This document shows positions 25,849 to 36,415 of a stretch of DNA of 64,000 nt, piece by piece. Position 1 is the first letter of the stretch; each line of letters begins with the position of its first letter. The stretch is from Opitutales bacterium. GTDB taxonomy: Bacteria > Verrucomicrobiota > Verrucomicrobiia > Opitutales > UBA953. The stretch lies in the NCBI GenBank assembly GCA_017531845.1, contig JAFXKI010000010.1:1-64000 (forward strand), written 5' to 3'. The position numbers and the translations under genes were made by a program. The notes beneath the pieces were generated by a model that searched no databases, was not told the DNA's origin, and saw only the letters and a program-made list of their open reading frames with translations.

Positions 25849-27090
25849 TTATTTCGCGGATTTGACAGCTTCGACAATAATTTCAGCGTCTTCCTGCTCA
25901 AATCCGGCTTCCACCAAATCTTCAACGATATGCGGGTCTTCAAAAACTTGAAGATCGGTGAAGCCGAGGTCTACGAGTGCTTTGGCAACATCCTCCGGAA
26001 TGCCCGGAATGTTCGCGAAGACGGAGACTGCCTGTCCGATGCGGTGATCAATGTGTTTCGGAGCTTCTTCAACCTTGCCGATATCAAGGCGCCAGCCGAT
26101 CAACTTAGACGTGAGTTTAGCATTTTGCCCGTGGCGACCGAGCGCAACGGACATATCACCGGCTGTAACTTCAAAATAAATGCGGTGTGCTTCTTCGTTC
26201 ACCTGAACATTGCGCGGAACGGCAGGCTTAATCGCTTCCCGAAGCATTTCCGCAGGATCGTCCATGTAGCGGATAATGTCAATTTTTTCATTATTGAGCT
26301 CCTTGACAAGATTGCGCACACGGGAACCTTTCGCGCCGACGCATGCTCCGACCGGATCAATCTTCGGATCTGCGGCATCCACCGCAATTTTCGTACGGTT
26401 TCCGGCATCGCGGGCGATTCCGACAATCGTAACCGAACCGTCGGAAATTTCCGTAACTTCACGTTCAAGCATGCGGCGGACAAGAAGCGGATCCGAGCGG
26501 GAAAGAATGATTTCCGGTCCGCGCGGCGTCGATTCTATCGTCTTCAAAAGACACGTGATGTGATCACCGATTTGAAAATCTTCGTTGTAGCAGGTTTCCT
26601 TGCGCGGGAGCGTCGCTTCCGCCTTACCGAGCTCGACGATGAGATCGCCGCGTTCCCGCCGGCGAATCGTTCCCGAAACGAGCAATCCGACCTGATCTTT
26701 AAACGTGTTGTAAAGCCGATCTTTTTCGTCCTGACGAATCCACTGAACAATTGTTTGCTGGACGGTTTGAGCAACGATGCGACCGAGGTTTGCAAGCTGA
26801 ATTTCCTTCTCGATAATGTCGCCGAGTTGCGGATTTTTCGCATAAAGTGCCGCCTGCTTGACGTGAATTTCCGTTTTCGGATCAGCAACGGAATCGACGA
26901 CTGTCAAAATCAGGTGCGCCTTAATGTCGCCGGAGCGCGGATCAATATCGATTTTCAGTTTTTGCCCGGCGTTTACACCCTTTTCCGAAGCGTTCTTAAT
27001 CGCTTCGGCAATAACGGGAATCAGGCGTTCACGCGAAACGCCCTTCTCTTTTTCTAAATACTCGAATACGCTGATAATTTCGTTGTTCAT
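25849..27090 (-). CDS. nusA: Transcription termination/antitermination protein NusA
   Basis: 413 residues. N-terminal RNA-polymerase-binding domain, then S1 (DQVGLLVSGTIRRRERGDLIVELG), two KH domains (DPVGACVGAKGSRVRNLVKEL and MSVALGRHGQNAKLTSKLIGW) and one short C-terminal helix-hairpin repeat (VAKALVDLGFTDLQ). It controls pausing and termination. The long acidic repeats of E. coli NusA are absent, as in many phyla. Upstream lies the pfp terminator, so the nusA promoter must be in 27091-27136. Confidence 0.95.
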   Translation of the reverse strand: MNNEIISVFEYLEKEKGVSRERLIPVIAEAIKNASEKGVNAGQKLKIDIDPRSGDIKAHLILTVVDSVADPKTEIHVKQAALYAKNPQLGDIIEKEIQLANLGRIVAQTVQQTIVQWIRQDEKDRLYNTFKDQVGLLVSGTIRRRERGDLIVELGKAEATLPRKETCYNEDFQIGDHITCLLKTIESTPRGPEIILSRSDPLLVRRMLEREVTEISDGSVTIVGIARDAGNRTKIAVDAADPKIDPVGACVGAKGSRVRNLVKELNNEKIDIIRYMDDPAEMLREAIKPAVPRNVQVNEEAHRIYFEVTAGDMSVALGRHGQNAKLTSKLIGWRLDIGKVEEAPKHIDHRIGQAVSVFANIPGIPEDVAKALVDLGFTDLQVFEDPHIVEDLVEAGFEQEDAEIIVEAVKSAK

Positions 27091-27136
27091 GCTTCGGAAT
27101 AAGGTGTTGAATGTTAATATCGCACTTCAGAAAAAC

Positions 27137-27166
27137 TAAAAAAAGCGGGGAACAATCCCCCGCTTT
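27137..27166 (-). terminator. Terminator of the phosphofructokinase gene
   Basis: Stem AAAGCGGGG/CCCCGCTTT with a 7-base loop and T run on the - strand, between pfp and nusA. Confidence 0.85.
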
Positions 27167-27247
27167 CAATCGAAAGCCTTGAAATGCGAAGCGGGTATTC
27201 TGCCGCCGCATTCCTGCCTTGTCAAATTTCAATTTAGCGAGCCCCTC

Positions 27248-28513
27248 TTAGAGATTGTAGGGCTCGCATTTTTTTTCGATAAAATGGCGCGCAAGTTCCG
27301 CGTATTTCGGCAAACCGTTTTCGTAAACAAGCTTGGGTTCACCGAGGATTAGCGGAAGAGCGTATTTCGAGAATTGCGTACCGACAGACATTCCGTCTTC
27401 CCCGATCCACGAAGCGGGAACGACCTTTTCACAATTCGCGATTCCGTCGAGCTCCGAAAGCTCCATGCGCACAGAGTAATAATCCCGTTCGTCGCGGACA
27501 ATAACGATCATTTTTCCGGTTTCTCCGGCAACGGCTGCTTTCACGGCGGCGGATCCGGCTTCAAACGCCTCGTTGATGTCCGTGAGCGAACCGCAATGCG
27601 ATGCCGTACGCTGGACATGTCCGAGGCGGCAACAGCGCGTTTTAACTCCGTCAAAAGCACCTTCCACCACATTTTTCAAATATTCGCAGACCCCGCCGAG
27701 AGTCGGATGTCCGAATGCGTCCACGCCGGCACCGCCGACTCCGAGATAATTTCCCTCGGCATCTTTCAAACCTTCCGCCGCGACGACTACGCAATGCGTT
27801 TGCTCCGAGAGCACTTCCCGCACGCGTTCCGCAAAAGTTTCGGCATTAAATGCCACTTCCGGCAAAAGCACGATATGAGGTGCGTCCGTTTCCACGCCCT
27901 TGCGTTTGGCGAGCACTGAGCCTGCAGCAATCCAGCCCGCGCCGCGCCCCATTACTTCAACGATGGTAACGAGGTTGTGGCGACCGAGAGACGCGCTATC
28001 AAAAGTCAATTCGCGCACAGTCGTCGCGATGTATTTAATTGTGCTTCCGTAGCCCGGGCAATGGTCGGTTACGGGCAAATCGTTGTCGATCGTTTTGGGC
28101 ACGCCGATCACGCGGATTTCGTAGCCCTGCGCCGCGCAATAATCGGCAATTTTCTTTGACGAGTCCTGAGAATCGTTCCCGCCGATGTAATGAAAATAGC
28201 GAATATTGTGTGCCTTAAAGACTTCAAGGATACGGGCAAAATCCTCTTCCTTGCGAAGCTTGTAGCGGCAACTTCCGAGCGCGGCTCCCGGCGTCGTGTT
28301 CAGCAAACGCACCGTTTGCTGAGATTCCGCAGCGAGATCGATAAAGTTTTCGTTGAGGATTCCCTCCACACCATTGACGGCGCCGTAAATTTCGCCGATA
28401 TCGTCTTCAAACTGAAGAGCGGCAGAAATCACTCCGGCAAGGCTGGCGTTGATGACAGGCGTCGGACCTCCGCTTTGAGCGACGAGCAAATTTCCCGAGA
28501 ATGTGTTAGTCAT
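27248..28513 (-). CDS. pfp: 6-phosphofructokinase, PPi-type
   Basis: 421 residues from ATG 28513, preferred because GGAAGA precedes it; ATG 28522 is also in frame. Blocks: LLVAQSGGPTPVINASL, YIGGNDSQDSS (residues 110-118), VPKTIDNDLP with the catalytic Asp143, MGRGAGWIAAG and LGHVQRTASHCGSLTD. It phosphorylates fructose 6-phosphate in glycolysis. The donor motif reads GGND; ATP enzymes have GGDG and most PPi enzymes GGDD, so PPi use is likely but the Asn is unusual. A single gene with its own terminator. Confidence 0.88.
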   Translation of the reverse strand: MTNTFSGNLLVAQSGGPTPVINASLAGVISAALQFEDDIGEIYGAVNGVEGILNENFIDLAAESQQTVRLLNTTPGAALGSCRYKLRKEEDFARILEVFKAHNIRYFHYIGGNDSQDSSKKIADYCAAQGYEIRVIGVPKTIDNDLPVTDHCPGYGSTIKYIATTVRELTFDSASLGRHNLVTIVEVMGRGAGWIAAGSVLAKRKGVETDAPHIVLLPEVAFNAETFAERVREVLSEQTHCVVVAAEGLKDAEGNYLGVGGAGVDAFGHPTLGGVCEYLKNVVEGAFDGVKTRCCRLGHVQRTASHCGSLTDINEAFEAGSAAVKAAVAGETGKMIVIVRDERDYYSVRMELSELDGIANCEKVVPASWIGEDGMSVGTQFSKYALPLILGEPKLVYENGLPKYAELARHFIEKKCEPYNL

Positions 28514-28610
28514 TTCTTCCATAGGTCTAAAAATCAAAAAAATGTCCGATAATTAACAACGTTCCCGCAAAAAGGAGCAAACCAAAAGTTCCTTTAATTT
28601 TGCGGAAAAC

Positions 28611-29675
28611 TCAAACTTCTCTCAGTGCCAAAGCAAACTGAAGAGCCGATGCCATTTTGGCATCGCTGAACGCACGCGAAGCCCGCCGGTTATAGAACGC
28701 TATCGGCTCTATGCAAAAGCGATGCGCTCCCGTAAAAACATTCGTCGTCAAATGCCCGAGCGGGAACCAGCGCCCGCTCGAAAAATCAACAAAAAGTGCC
28801 ACCAACGGACACTTCATCGCCGCCGCAAGGTATGCGCACGCATTTTCACCCGAGAGGCATACGCGAGCGGAAGCAAGCAACCAGGCCATTTCCTCCGGAG
28901 AAGTTTGCCCGCGCAAATCCAAAATCGGCATTCCGTGCGTCATGCGGCAAAAGCGCAAAAACCGCTCCGTCGAACCTTCACTTTTTTCTCCGAGCACGAC
29001 AATCGGCATTTCCGCGTTCTCGCGAAGCCAAGCCGCCGCCTTAGAGAAAACGGCAGCGTCCACAAAATGTCCCTGCGCATTGCTGTCGAGATTGAAGACG
29101 GCGTAGTCCGTTCCCGCGAAACCATACTGAGCCAAACAGCCTGTTGCGCCGGTCTTCGCTGCAGGATTCGGCGTCAGGTTCAGATGCGGCTTTTCCTGCT
29201 CGGAAACGCCAAAGGGAGAAAGCACTTCGAAATTCAAAAACGCCTCGTGGCTTTCACTGTGCCGGGCGGACGGAATCACCTCCAGGGTTACGCCACCGTC
29301 GCGATCCGATTCCGCGTCGCTCTCAAACGCGGCAACGTAGCGAAGTTTGGCAAGTTTCGCCGCATCCGCCACAAATTCGGAATAACACAGATGCGCAAGA
29401 GCGTCCGCGTTCACGTCTTTAAACTGCCGGACAAGTGCCCTCAGTCCCTTTTCTTCATCAAAAAAAATCAAGCCGTCTATCGCCGGATGATTGCAAAAAA
29501 GCCCGGCATATTTTTCCCGGATGAGGAGAAAAATTTTTGTATCCGGCAACGCCTTACGTACCGGCGCAAGCACGACAGATGCCAACACGACATCCGCAAA
29601 CCCGTCCGGGCGCGAAAGCACAAGCACGTTCGGAGAAATATTCTCCGCAAATGTCGAATCATCCGCCGTTACCAT
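28611..29675 (-). CDS. Glycosyltransferase family 9 (heptosyltransferase-like)
   Basis: 354 residues. GT9 features: VLVLSRPDGFADVVLASVVLAPVRKALPDTKIFLL at the start, a central spacer, and the C-terminal nucleotide-sugar domain with IVVLGEKSEGSTE, ILDLRGQTSPEEMAWLLASARVCLSGENACAYLAAAM and PLVALFVDFSSGRWFPLG. The usual GDxxxTAL start is replaced by DGFADVVLAS, so the acceptor may differ. It likely adds a heptose or similar sugar to lipopolysaccharide core. Its start overlaps the end of the ThiE-like gene by 7 bases, implying coupled translation. Confidence 0.8.
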   Translation of the reverse strand: MVTADDSTFAENISPNVLVLSRPDGFADVVLASVVLAPVRKALPDTKIFLLIREKYAGLFCNHPAIDGLIFFDEEKGLRALVRQFKDVNADALAHLCYSEFVADAAKLAKLRYVAAFESDAESDRDGGVTLEVIPSARHSESHEAFLNFEVLSPFGVSEQEKPHLNLTPNPAAKTGATGCLAQYGFAGTDYAVFNLDSNAQGHFVDAAVFSKAAAWLRENAEMPIVVLGEKSEGSTERFLRFCRMTHGMPILDLRGQTSPEEMAWLLASARVCLSGENACAYLAAAMKCPLVALFVDFSSGRWFPLGHLTTNVFTGAHRFCIEPIAFYNRRASRAFSDAKMASALQFALALREV

Positions 29676-30313
29676 TTGCGCACCAAATTTTTAAAAGCTT
29701 TTACGGGATCGCGGGCATCCCAAACCGCGCCGACGACAACGACGCCGGAAAAGCCGGCTTCCCGGCATTTGCGGAGTCCCTCTGCCCGAACTCCGCCGAA
29801 AGCGAAAATTTCTGCCTTACCGCCCTGCTTCTTCCAATACGCCGCAATCGCCGCATACTCGGAAAGCGTGCGGCGAGGCACCGTTACATCATATTTTTCC
29901 GGAGGAAACACAGGCCCCAAGGCAATGCGACGGCAGGACGTTCCCACCTTGAGCAAATCCTGATAATTTTCGCACTGCACAAACATTTTTCCCGAAAGCC
30001 CGTTCCCGCCGGACCCGCCGGGTACGCCATGAAAACCCGCTAAATTATACTTGCGGACCAGCTGGGGATGCTGATGAAGAACAATGCGGGAACGCCATTT
30101 CGCAGGCACGGACTCTATCCACGAAGAACAACGAGCCACCGTCCAATGCGGACGCCGCAAGTGAAAACAAGAAAGCCCGTTTTCAAAAAGGCGGAAAAGA
30201 ATTTTTTGCTCCCCGTGCCGTTCCTGCATAGGCGACATCACGGAAATACACGCAGAGCCCGAGGCTTCCGCATTTCGCGAAACCATTCCGACAACTCTGC
30301 TGAGGATACTCAT
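29669..30313 (-). CDS. ThiE/TenI-fold protein, diverged
   Basis: 214 residues from ATG 30313. The end is typical of thiamine-phosphate synthase folds: RRIALGPVFPPEKYDV and IFAFGGVRAEGLRKCREAGFSGVVVVGAVW. The middle GFHGVPGG replaces the usual GVHLGQ and CFHLRRPHW replaces the usual LRxK, so substrate residues are changed, and no other thiamine gene or TPP riboswitch is nearby. It may be a TenI-like paralogue. Overlaps the GT9 gene by 7 bases. Confidence 0.6.
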   Translation of the reverse strand: MSILSRVVGMVSRNAEASGSACISVMSPMQERHGEQKILFRLFENGLSCFHLRRPHWTVARCSSWIESVPAKWRSRIVLHQHPQLVRKYNLAGFHGVPGGSGGNGLSGKMFVQCENYQDLLKVGTSCRRIALGPVFPPEKYDVTVPRRTLSEYAAIAAYWKKQGGKAEIFAFGGVRAEGLRKCREAGFSGVVVVGAVWDARDPVKAFKNLVRKW

Positions 30314-30317
30314 AAAA

Positions 30318-30343
30318 TAAAAATCCCACGAACAAACGTGGGG
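30318..30343 (-). terminator. Terminator of the mS38-like gene
   Basis: Stem CCCACG/CGTGGG with a 7-base loop, then T-rich on the - strand. It ends only a few bases before the ATG of the ThiE-like gene, so that gene must rely on read-through or a promoter overlapping the hairpin. Confidence 0.7.
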
Positions 30344-30424
30344 TGTAAAAAAGGGAAGCCTTTTCTTCCGGCGCCGCGAAAACACGCGGGAACGCCGGAA
30401 AAAAGGTGCAAACCGAATTTCGGT

Positions 30425-30523
30425 TTAGCCCCAGATACGCTTCTTGTGGCGGTTCGCCTTGGAGCGTTTCCGGCGTTTATGTTTGTTCATCTTAAGACGA
30501 CGTTTTTTCTTGAGATTGCCCAT
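30425..30523 (-). CDS. Small basic ribosome-associated protein (AURKAIP1/COX24-like, mS38 family)
   Basis: 32 residues: [20 protein letters not shown], then [12 protein letters not shown]. The [10 protein letters not shown] pattern is that of the mS38-like small proteins annotated in Verrucomicrobiota and Bacteroidota. More than half of the residues are Lys or Arg, as expected for an rRNA-binding peptide. Its own terminator follows. Confidence 0.8.
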   Translation of the reverse strand: MGNLKKKRRLKMNKHKRRKRSKANRHKKRIWG

Positions 30524-30620
30524 GATCGTGAATGGATGTTATTTGAAATATGAGAGTCGATTATCTCGTAAACCTGCGCACGTGTAAAGAAAATTTTCTT
30601 CAGGAAGAAATTCAAAATGC

Positions 30621-32195
30621 TTACCGGCGCGGTGTTCCCGGTGCGGTTTTGATTTCGACGATGTCGTGCGGCGCAGATTCACGTTGTCCCGCCGGCGTAA
30701 CGCGAATGAAACGCGCGCGTTCCCGCAGGGTTTTCAAATCCGGAGCGCCGAGATAGCCCAAACCGCTTTGGACGCCGCCCGCGAGCGTAATCAGAATCTG
30801 ATCCACGCTTCCGGAAACTTCCTTGAGCGCTTCCACGCCTTCTGCCGCAACCTTCGTGATTTTGCTGTTGCGCAGGTCGTGCCCGTAGCGCGCCGCCGAG
30901 CCGTGGCGCATCGCTTCAAGCGAGCCCATGCCGCGGTATTCTTTGTAAAGTTTGCCGTTGATTTCCATGATCTTCCCCGGCGCTTCCTTGCACCCCGCAA
31001 GCATGCCGCCGAGCATCACGCAATCCGCCTGCGTCAAAGCTTTCACAATGTCTCCGGACTTCGTGATTCCGCCGTCCGCGATAATGCGCACGCCTTTTTT
31101 CTTTGCCGCCTGCGCGGAAACGTAAAGTGCCGTAAGCTGCGGGATCCCGACGCCGGCAACGATGCGCGTTGAGCAAATCGAACCCGGACCCTGCCCGATT
31201 TTAACGGAATCCGCTCCCGCGTCCGCCAAAAACTCCACGCCTTCGCCGCTCGTTACGTTCCCGGCAATAATCGTCAGTTCCGGGAAATGGTCACGCACAA
31301 AACGCACGCATTCGCCGACGCCCGCCGAATGGCCGTGCGCCGTGGAAATGATAACCGCGTCAACGCCGACGGCGACGAGATTGGAAACGTGTTCGTTGAG
31401 CGCGTCGTAATTCACGCGTCCGTCCGGGAAGCGCGGCACGGCAACGGAGGCTCCGCAACGCAGGCGGAAATTTTCGTCGCGCGACGGGCGAATCGCATCC
31501 GTTCCCGCTTCGTCGCGAATGCGCTCAATGTCCGAAAGCGTGAACAAACCGCGAAGCTGACCTTTTTCGTTGACGACGAGAAGTTTGTTCGTGCCGATGT
31601 GTTCAAGGAAAATGCGGTCGGCAGTCGCAATCGGGTCGCCGCCGAGATCTTTTTCCTGAATCGTCAAAACCTGTTCGCGCGGGATCATCACGTCGGCAAC
31701 TTTGTGCGCGGCGTGGCGGCTTTTGACGACGCCACCGCGGAGCAAGCCGAGCAAAACGCCGTTTTTATCGACCACCGGGAACGTGGAAAAATTGTAATCG
31801 TTCGCTTCAATCATCGCGAGCACGTCACCGACGGTGATGTCTGCGGGAACGGTCGCCGGGCGATCAATCATGCCGTGAATGTAGCTTTTGACGCGGCGGA
31901 CTTTTTCAATTTGGTCGGCGTTCGACATGTTGTAGTGAATCATGCCGATCCCGCCGTGAAGAGCCATGGCGATTGCCATCGTCGATTCCGTGACGGTGTC
32001 CATGTCGGCGGACATAATCGGAAGCGAGAGCGAAATTTTGTCGGAAATTGTCGTGTCGAGGCGCGTCATGCGCGGAAGCACGTCAGAGAAGCATGTCGCG
32101 AGCGAGACGTCGTCGTAAGTCAGTCCCGTTCCCGCGTTCGCGGCGAAAAAGTCGTCAGAGTGTTTATAGAATTGATCGTCGATGTGCATTGCCAT
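30621..32195 (-). CDS. guaB: IMP dehydrogenase
   Basis: 524 residues. The barrel starts at [15 protein letters not shown] and [20 protein letters not shown]; two CBS domains follow (about 100-230: [14 protein letters not shown] and [11 protein letters not shown]). The catalytic loop is [20 protein letters not shown], and FADAGITKSGD-like text ([17 protein letters not shown]) and [10 protein letters not shown] complete the active site. It oxidises IMP to XMP with NAD+ in guanine synthesis. It is a single gene. Confidence 0.97.
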   Translation of the reverse strand: MAMHIDDQFYKHSDDFFAANAGTGLTYDDVSLATCFSDVLPRMTRLDTTISDKISLSLPIMSADMDTVTESTMAIAMALHGGIGMIHYNMSNADQIEKVRRVKSYIHGMIDRPATVPADITVGDVLAMIEANDYNFSTFPVVDKNGVLLGLLRGGVVKSRHAAHKVADVMIPREQVLTIQEKDLGGDPIATADRIFLEHIGTNKLLVVNEKGQLRGLFTLSDIERIRDEAGTDAIRPSRDENFRLRCGASVAVPRFPDGRVNYDALNEHVSNLVAVGVDAVIISTAHGHSAGVGECVRFVRDHFPELTIIAGNVTSGEGVEFLADAGADSVKIGQGPGSICSTRIVAGVGIPQLTALYVSAQAAKKKGVRIIADGGITKSGDIVKALTQADCVMLGGMLAGCKEAPGKIMEINGKLYKEYRGMGSLEAMRHGSAARYGHDLRNSKITKVAAEGVEALKEVSGSVDQILITLAGGVQSGLGYLGAPDLKTLRERARFIRVTPAGQRESAPHDIVEIKTAPGTPRR

Positions 32196-32500
32196 AAGTA
32201 ACCTTGTTGCCGTCGTATCCTATCGCGCAGAAAAAAACGGCGCAACAGGAAAGTTATAGACCCAAATCACCAAAAGGAAACTCACGGATACCAGATCCTC
32301 CCGATTCGAAGACGGTGCGACTGTGAAAAAAATTCGCCGCAGGACGTTCCCGCCCGGTGCAAAATCTTCTCACATGGGAAGTGAAAAAATCTTCGCGCAA
32401 AGACGCTAAGGCGCGAAGATTTACTCGAAGTGCCCGTTAGGCACTGTTCCGCCTGCGGCAAATATTTTTTGCCGCAGGCGGATCGGACGCACAGATATTT
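32196..32500. other. Intergenic region upstream of guaB, with a small dispersed repeat
   Basis: No gene seen. 32392-32421 reads CTTCGCGCAAAGACGCTAAG then GCGCGAAG, an imperfect palindrome that recurs at 60200-60240 and 61531. A CGTTCCCG copy is at 32345. The guaB promoter is expected in 32200-32260. The stretch 32440-32495 contains GCCTGCGGCAAATATTTTTTGCCGCAGGC, an inverted repeat that is a good terminator for pyrD. Confidence 0.55.
32452..32480 (-). terminator. Hairpin downstream of pyrD
   Basis: GCCTGCGGCAAA and TTTGCCGCAGGC form a 12-base stem with a short AT loop, 21 bases beyond the pyrD stop. The T tract is in the loop rather than after the stem, so termination is likely but not certain. 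Confidence 0.55.
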
Positions 32501-33607
32501 TTACCAGATTTTTCCGGGCCATTCGGTTTGGCTCCACGCGTATGCGCGGGCGAGATCGCGTCCGAAAAGCGGTCCGCGATAAACCATTCCCGTATAAATT
32601 TGGATAAGTGCCGCCCCTTCCGCCATGAAGCGGTCCGCCGCCTCACCGGAGCAGATTCCGCCGCAACCGATGACGGGGAGCTTGCCGTCGGTAGCACGAA
32701 CGATGTAGCGCACAATATCGATTGCGCGGCGCATGAGCGGAGCACCGGAAAGCCCGCCCTTCTCGGGGACGTCCGCCGGCATTCCCGGACGCGTCGTAGT
32801 TGTATTTGTCGCAATAATTCCGGAAAAATCCGTTTCTTCGAGAACGGAAAGCACGTCGTCTATTTGCGGGAACGTCAAATCCGGAGAAATTTTCAAGAGC
32901 AACGGCAAAGGTTTCGTCGACGTTTTTTCCGCAAGAGAACGATTTTCGCTTTGGATTGCGCCGAGTAATTCGATGAGGCGGGAACGCTCGTGAAGTTCGC
33001 GCAAATTCGGAATATTCGGACAGCTGATATTAACGGAAACATAATCCGCATGCGGTGCCACCAAACGGAAGGTGCCGAGATAATCTTCCACCGCATTTTC
33101 CATCAGCGTCAGCTTGGATTTTCCGATATTGACGCCGAGCGGGCAAACGCGCGTCCCTTTTTTCGGTCCGAGCGCAAGGCGGCGGGCGATTTCCTCCGAG
33201 CCGTCATTCGGAAAGCCCATACTATTGACGGCAGCTTCCTGCTCAGGAAAACGGAAAATGCGCGGTTTTTCATTCCCGCCCTGCGAGTGGCGCGTGACGG
33301 TTCCGATTTCAACGTGCCCGAAGCCGAGCGCACCCGCTGCCTGCCAAATCCGAGCCTGTTTGTCAAAGCCGGCAGCGAGTCCGACGCGATTCGGGAATTT
33401 CAGCCCGAAAAGCTCAAGCGGTTTTTGCGCGGGAACGGTCGGAGCCGTCAGATTCCATTTCTGCATCAGAGAGGTCAGCGGACGCATTTTCGCAAACAGG
33501 CGCAACGCCTGATACGAGGCATCGTGAGCTTTTTCCACATCTCCGTAAAACGGGAATCCTTTACGGAAAAGAAGCGGACGCAGGAGGCTTTCATAAAGAT
33601 AATCCAT
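32501..33607 (-). CDS. pyrD: Dihydroorotate dehydrogenase, class-2-like
   Basis: 368 residues. The N-terminal helices typical of membrane-bound class 2 are present (LRPLLFRKGFPFYGDVEKAHDAS), as are GLAAGFDKQARIWQAAGALGFGHVEIGTVT and NSMGFPNDG. It oxidises dihydroorotate to orotate, normally passing electrons to quinone. In the catalytic loop VSVNISCPNIPNLRELH the residue at the base position is Cys196; class 2 enzymes usually have Ser (SSPN) and class 1 Cys. Other FMN residues look normal (NTTTTRPGMP, GLSGAPLMRRAI, VIGCGGICSGEAADRFM). Confidence 0.93.
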   Translation of the reverse strand: MDYLYESLLRPLLFRKGFPFYGDVEKAHDASYQALRLFAKMRPLTSLMQKWNLTAPTVPAQKPLELFGLKFPNRVGLAAGFDKQARIWQAAGALGFGHVEIGTVTRHSQGGNEKPRIFRFPEQEAAVNSMGFPNDGSEEIARRLALGPKKGTRVCPLGVNIGKSKLTLMENAVEDYLGTFRLVAPHADYVSVNISCPNIPNLRELHERSRLIELLGAIQSENRSLAEKTSTKPLPLLLKISPDLTFPQIDDVLSVLEETDFSGIIATNTTTTRPGMPADVPEKGGLSGAPLMRRAIDIVRYIVRATDGKLPVIGCGGICSGEAADRFMAEGAALIQIYTGMVYRGPLFGRDLARAYAWSQTEWPGKIW

Positions 33608-33694
33608 AACTCGCCAATGATACTCCGGCTGTCCGTCTCCGCAACGGGAAAAAAATCCGGCTTTTCGTAAAAAGTGATATGAAACCCCGGAGCC

Positions 33695-34903
<1,209 letters not shown>

Positions 34904-35000
34904 ATTTTCCGCAAGTCTAACGCCTATACGGAATTTTAAGAAGCTTAAAAGCTGAAAAGTTTATGCGGGAATAACGCCGGGAAAAAGCTTCTCGCGCTTT

Positions 35001-35951
35001 TTACATCGGGCTCAGCACGATATTCGGAAGCAAAATCGAAAATGAGCGCCCTTCCGGCGGCTTTCGAAATTGCCCGATTCGGGCAACGGCCTTCGCCACA
35101 CGATCCCGCACTTGCGCGTCGCGGCTTCCGATAACCTCGAGTAAGCGAATACGCCCCGAAGAATCCGCCTCAAGCCGAACCTCCACCGATACGGAAACAC
35201 CGAGCGTCAGCGGCTCCTGCATCAACACATTATCAAGATGCGTACCCAGCTTTTGTGCGATTTCTGCGGCATACATCTGTTGCGCGGAAGCAACAGCGCG
35301 ACCTCCCTCTCCCCCGTTCCCGCCGACGCCGCCGGGAACGCCGAACCGCTTACCGCCTCCGCCTGTTCCAATTTTGGAAAGATCGATTTTCGCCGTTGTT
35401 TTCCTTCCGCTTCCGGGCTTTTTCCCGCCGGAAGGCTTCGGTTTTTGGCTACGGTTTCGTTTTTGAAATTCTTCAAAAGATATTTTCTTCCCGCCTGTAG
35501 AGTTTGCTTTATCAGGTTTCGGCTTCGGTTTTGACGGCGTTTTAGGTTTCTCCGGCTTGGCGGGCGCGGGAACGGCGGCAACGGGATTTGCCGGTGCGGG
35601 GTCAGCGACCTCCGGCTTGGCGGGAACGGGCGCAGGTTCCGGCTCCGGTTCAGGCAAAGATTTTTCCAAAGCTTTTTCGGCGTCGGCGTTCAGGGATTCC
35701 GATGCGTCCGAAAAATCCGGAGCTTCCAACGTGTCACCGTCGGGCGAACCTTCCGCGAGCCCGGGCAATTCGCCAATCAATCCGGCGGCTTTATTCGGGT
35801 CGGCATCAGCATCGGCAAACATTGCCAAAAGCGGATCGGAAGCGGAAACGACATCGTCCCCTTGAGAATAAGTCGAAAAGAAAAACACCGTCGCAAACGC
35901 TGCACCGTGCGCCACACAGGAAAGGAGCGTGCTTTTAAAGTGCCCCGTCAT
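35001..35951 (-). CDS. TonB-like energy transducer
   Basis: 316 residues: one N-terminal membrane helix (SCVAHGAAFATVFFFS), a long periplasmic linker rich in Pro, Ala and Glu with PEPEPAPVP and KPKPKPDK repeats (about 75-180), and a C-terminal domain starting LTLGVSVSVEVRLEADSSGRIRLLEV. This is the TonB/TolA plan of coupling the inner-membrane proton channel to outer-membrane receptors. Its start overlaps the exbD stop by 4 bases (ATGA type), so tonB-exbD-exbB is one operon. Confidence 0.85.
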   Translation of the reverse strand: MTGHFKSTLLSCVAHGAAFATVFFFSTYSQGDDVVSASDPLLAMFADADADPNKAAGLIGELPGLAEGSPDGDTLEAPDFSDASESLNADAEKALEKSLPEPEPEPAPVPAKPEVADPAPANPVAAVPAPAKPEKPKTPSKPKPKPDKANSTGGKKISFEEFQKRNRSQKPKPSGGKKPGSGRKTTAKIDLSKIGTGGGGKRFGVPGGVGGNGGEGGRAVASAQQMYAAEIAQKLGTHLDNVLMQEPLTLGVSVSVEVRLEADSSGRIRLLEVIGSRDAQVRDRVAKAVARIGQFRKPPEGRSFSILLPNIVLSPM

Positions 35952-36391
35952 TTTCCCGCGCCCCCTTGGTTCACCTCCGTATCGATGGCGACCTTCGTCA
36001 ATCCTTGTTTTTTCGCCATATCAAAGACGGCGACCACTTTCTGATATTCGAGCTGCCCATCCGCGCGAATGCGCACGATGGGCTGTTCGTCCGACGGGAG
36101 CGCGGCAATGTCGGCAAAGGCTCCGAGCAAGATTTCCGGTGAAACGGCGGAATCATCGAGATGATATGCACCGTGACGATCGATAGCGACGAAGCGGTAT
36201 TTTGTCTCCGTCGAAGCGGGAGCACCGGTTTTCTCGGAGGCAACGGGCAATTCAATCTTTGTCGTTTGCTCCAAAACGGGCGTCGCAATCATGAAAATAA
36301 TCAGCAAACAGAAGCATAGGTCGAGGAGCGGAGTTACGTTGATCTCCGACATCGGCGTCATTTTATGCCGTCTTGAGAAATTGCGCGCCAT
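35948..36391 (-). CDS. exbD: ExbD/TolR biopolymer transport protein
   Basis: 147 residues: short basic N-terminus, then the signature MSEINVTPLLDLCFCLLIIFMIATP with the proton-carrying Asp in the single membrane helix, and a periplasmic domain (VRIRADGQLEYQKVVAVFDMAKKQG). It partners the ExbB just upstream and the TonB-like protein just downstream. Confidence 0.93.
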   Translation of the reverse strand: MARNFSRRHKMTPMSEINVTPLLDLCFCLLIIFMIATPVLEQTTKIELPVASEKTGAPASTETKYRFVAIDRHGAYHLDDSAVSPEILLGAFADIAALPSDEQPIVRIRADGQLEYQKVVAVFDMAKKQGLTKVAIDTEVNQGGAGK

Positions 36392-36415
36392 CAGAAAAGC
36401 TCCTTTTTCTCAAAA

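Noticed and set aside
30313-30424. TPP riboswitch upstream of the ThiE-like gene
   Set aside because: The space holds only a simple terminator hairpin and the end of the mS38-like gene; no CTGAGA core was seen.
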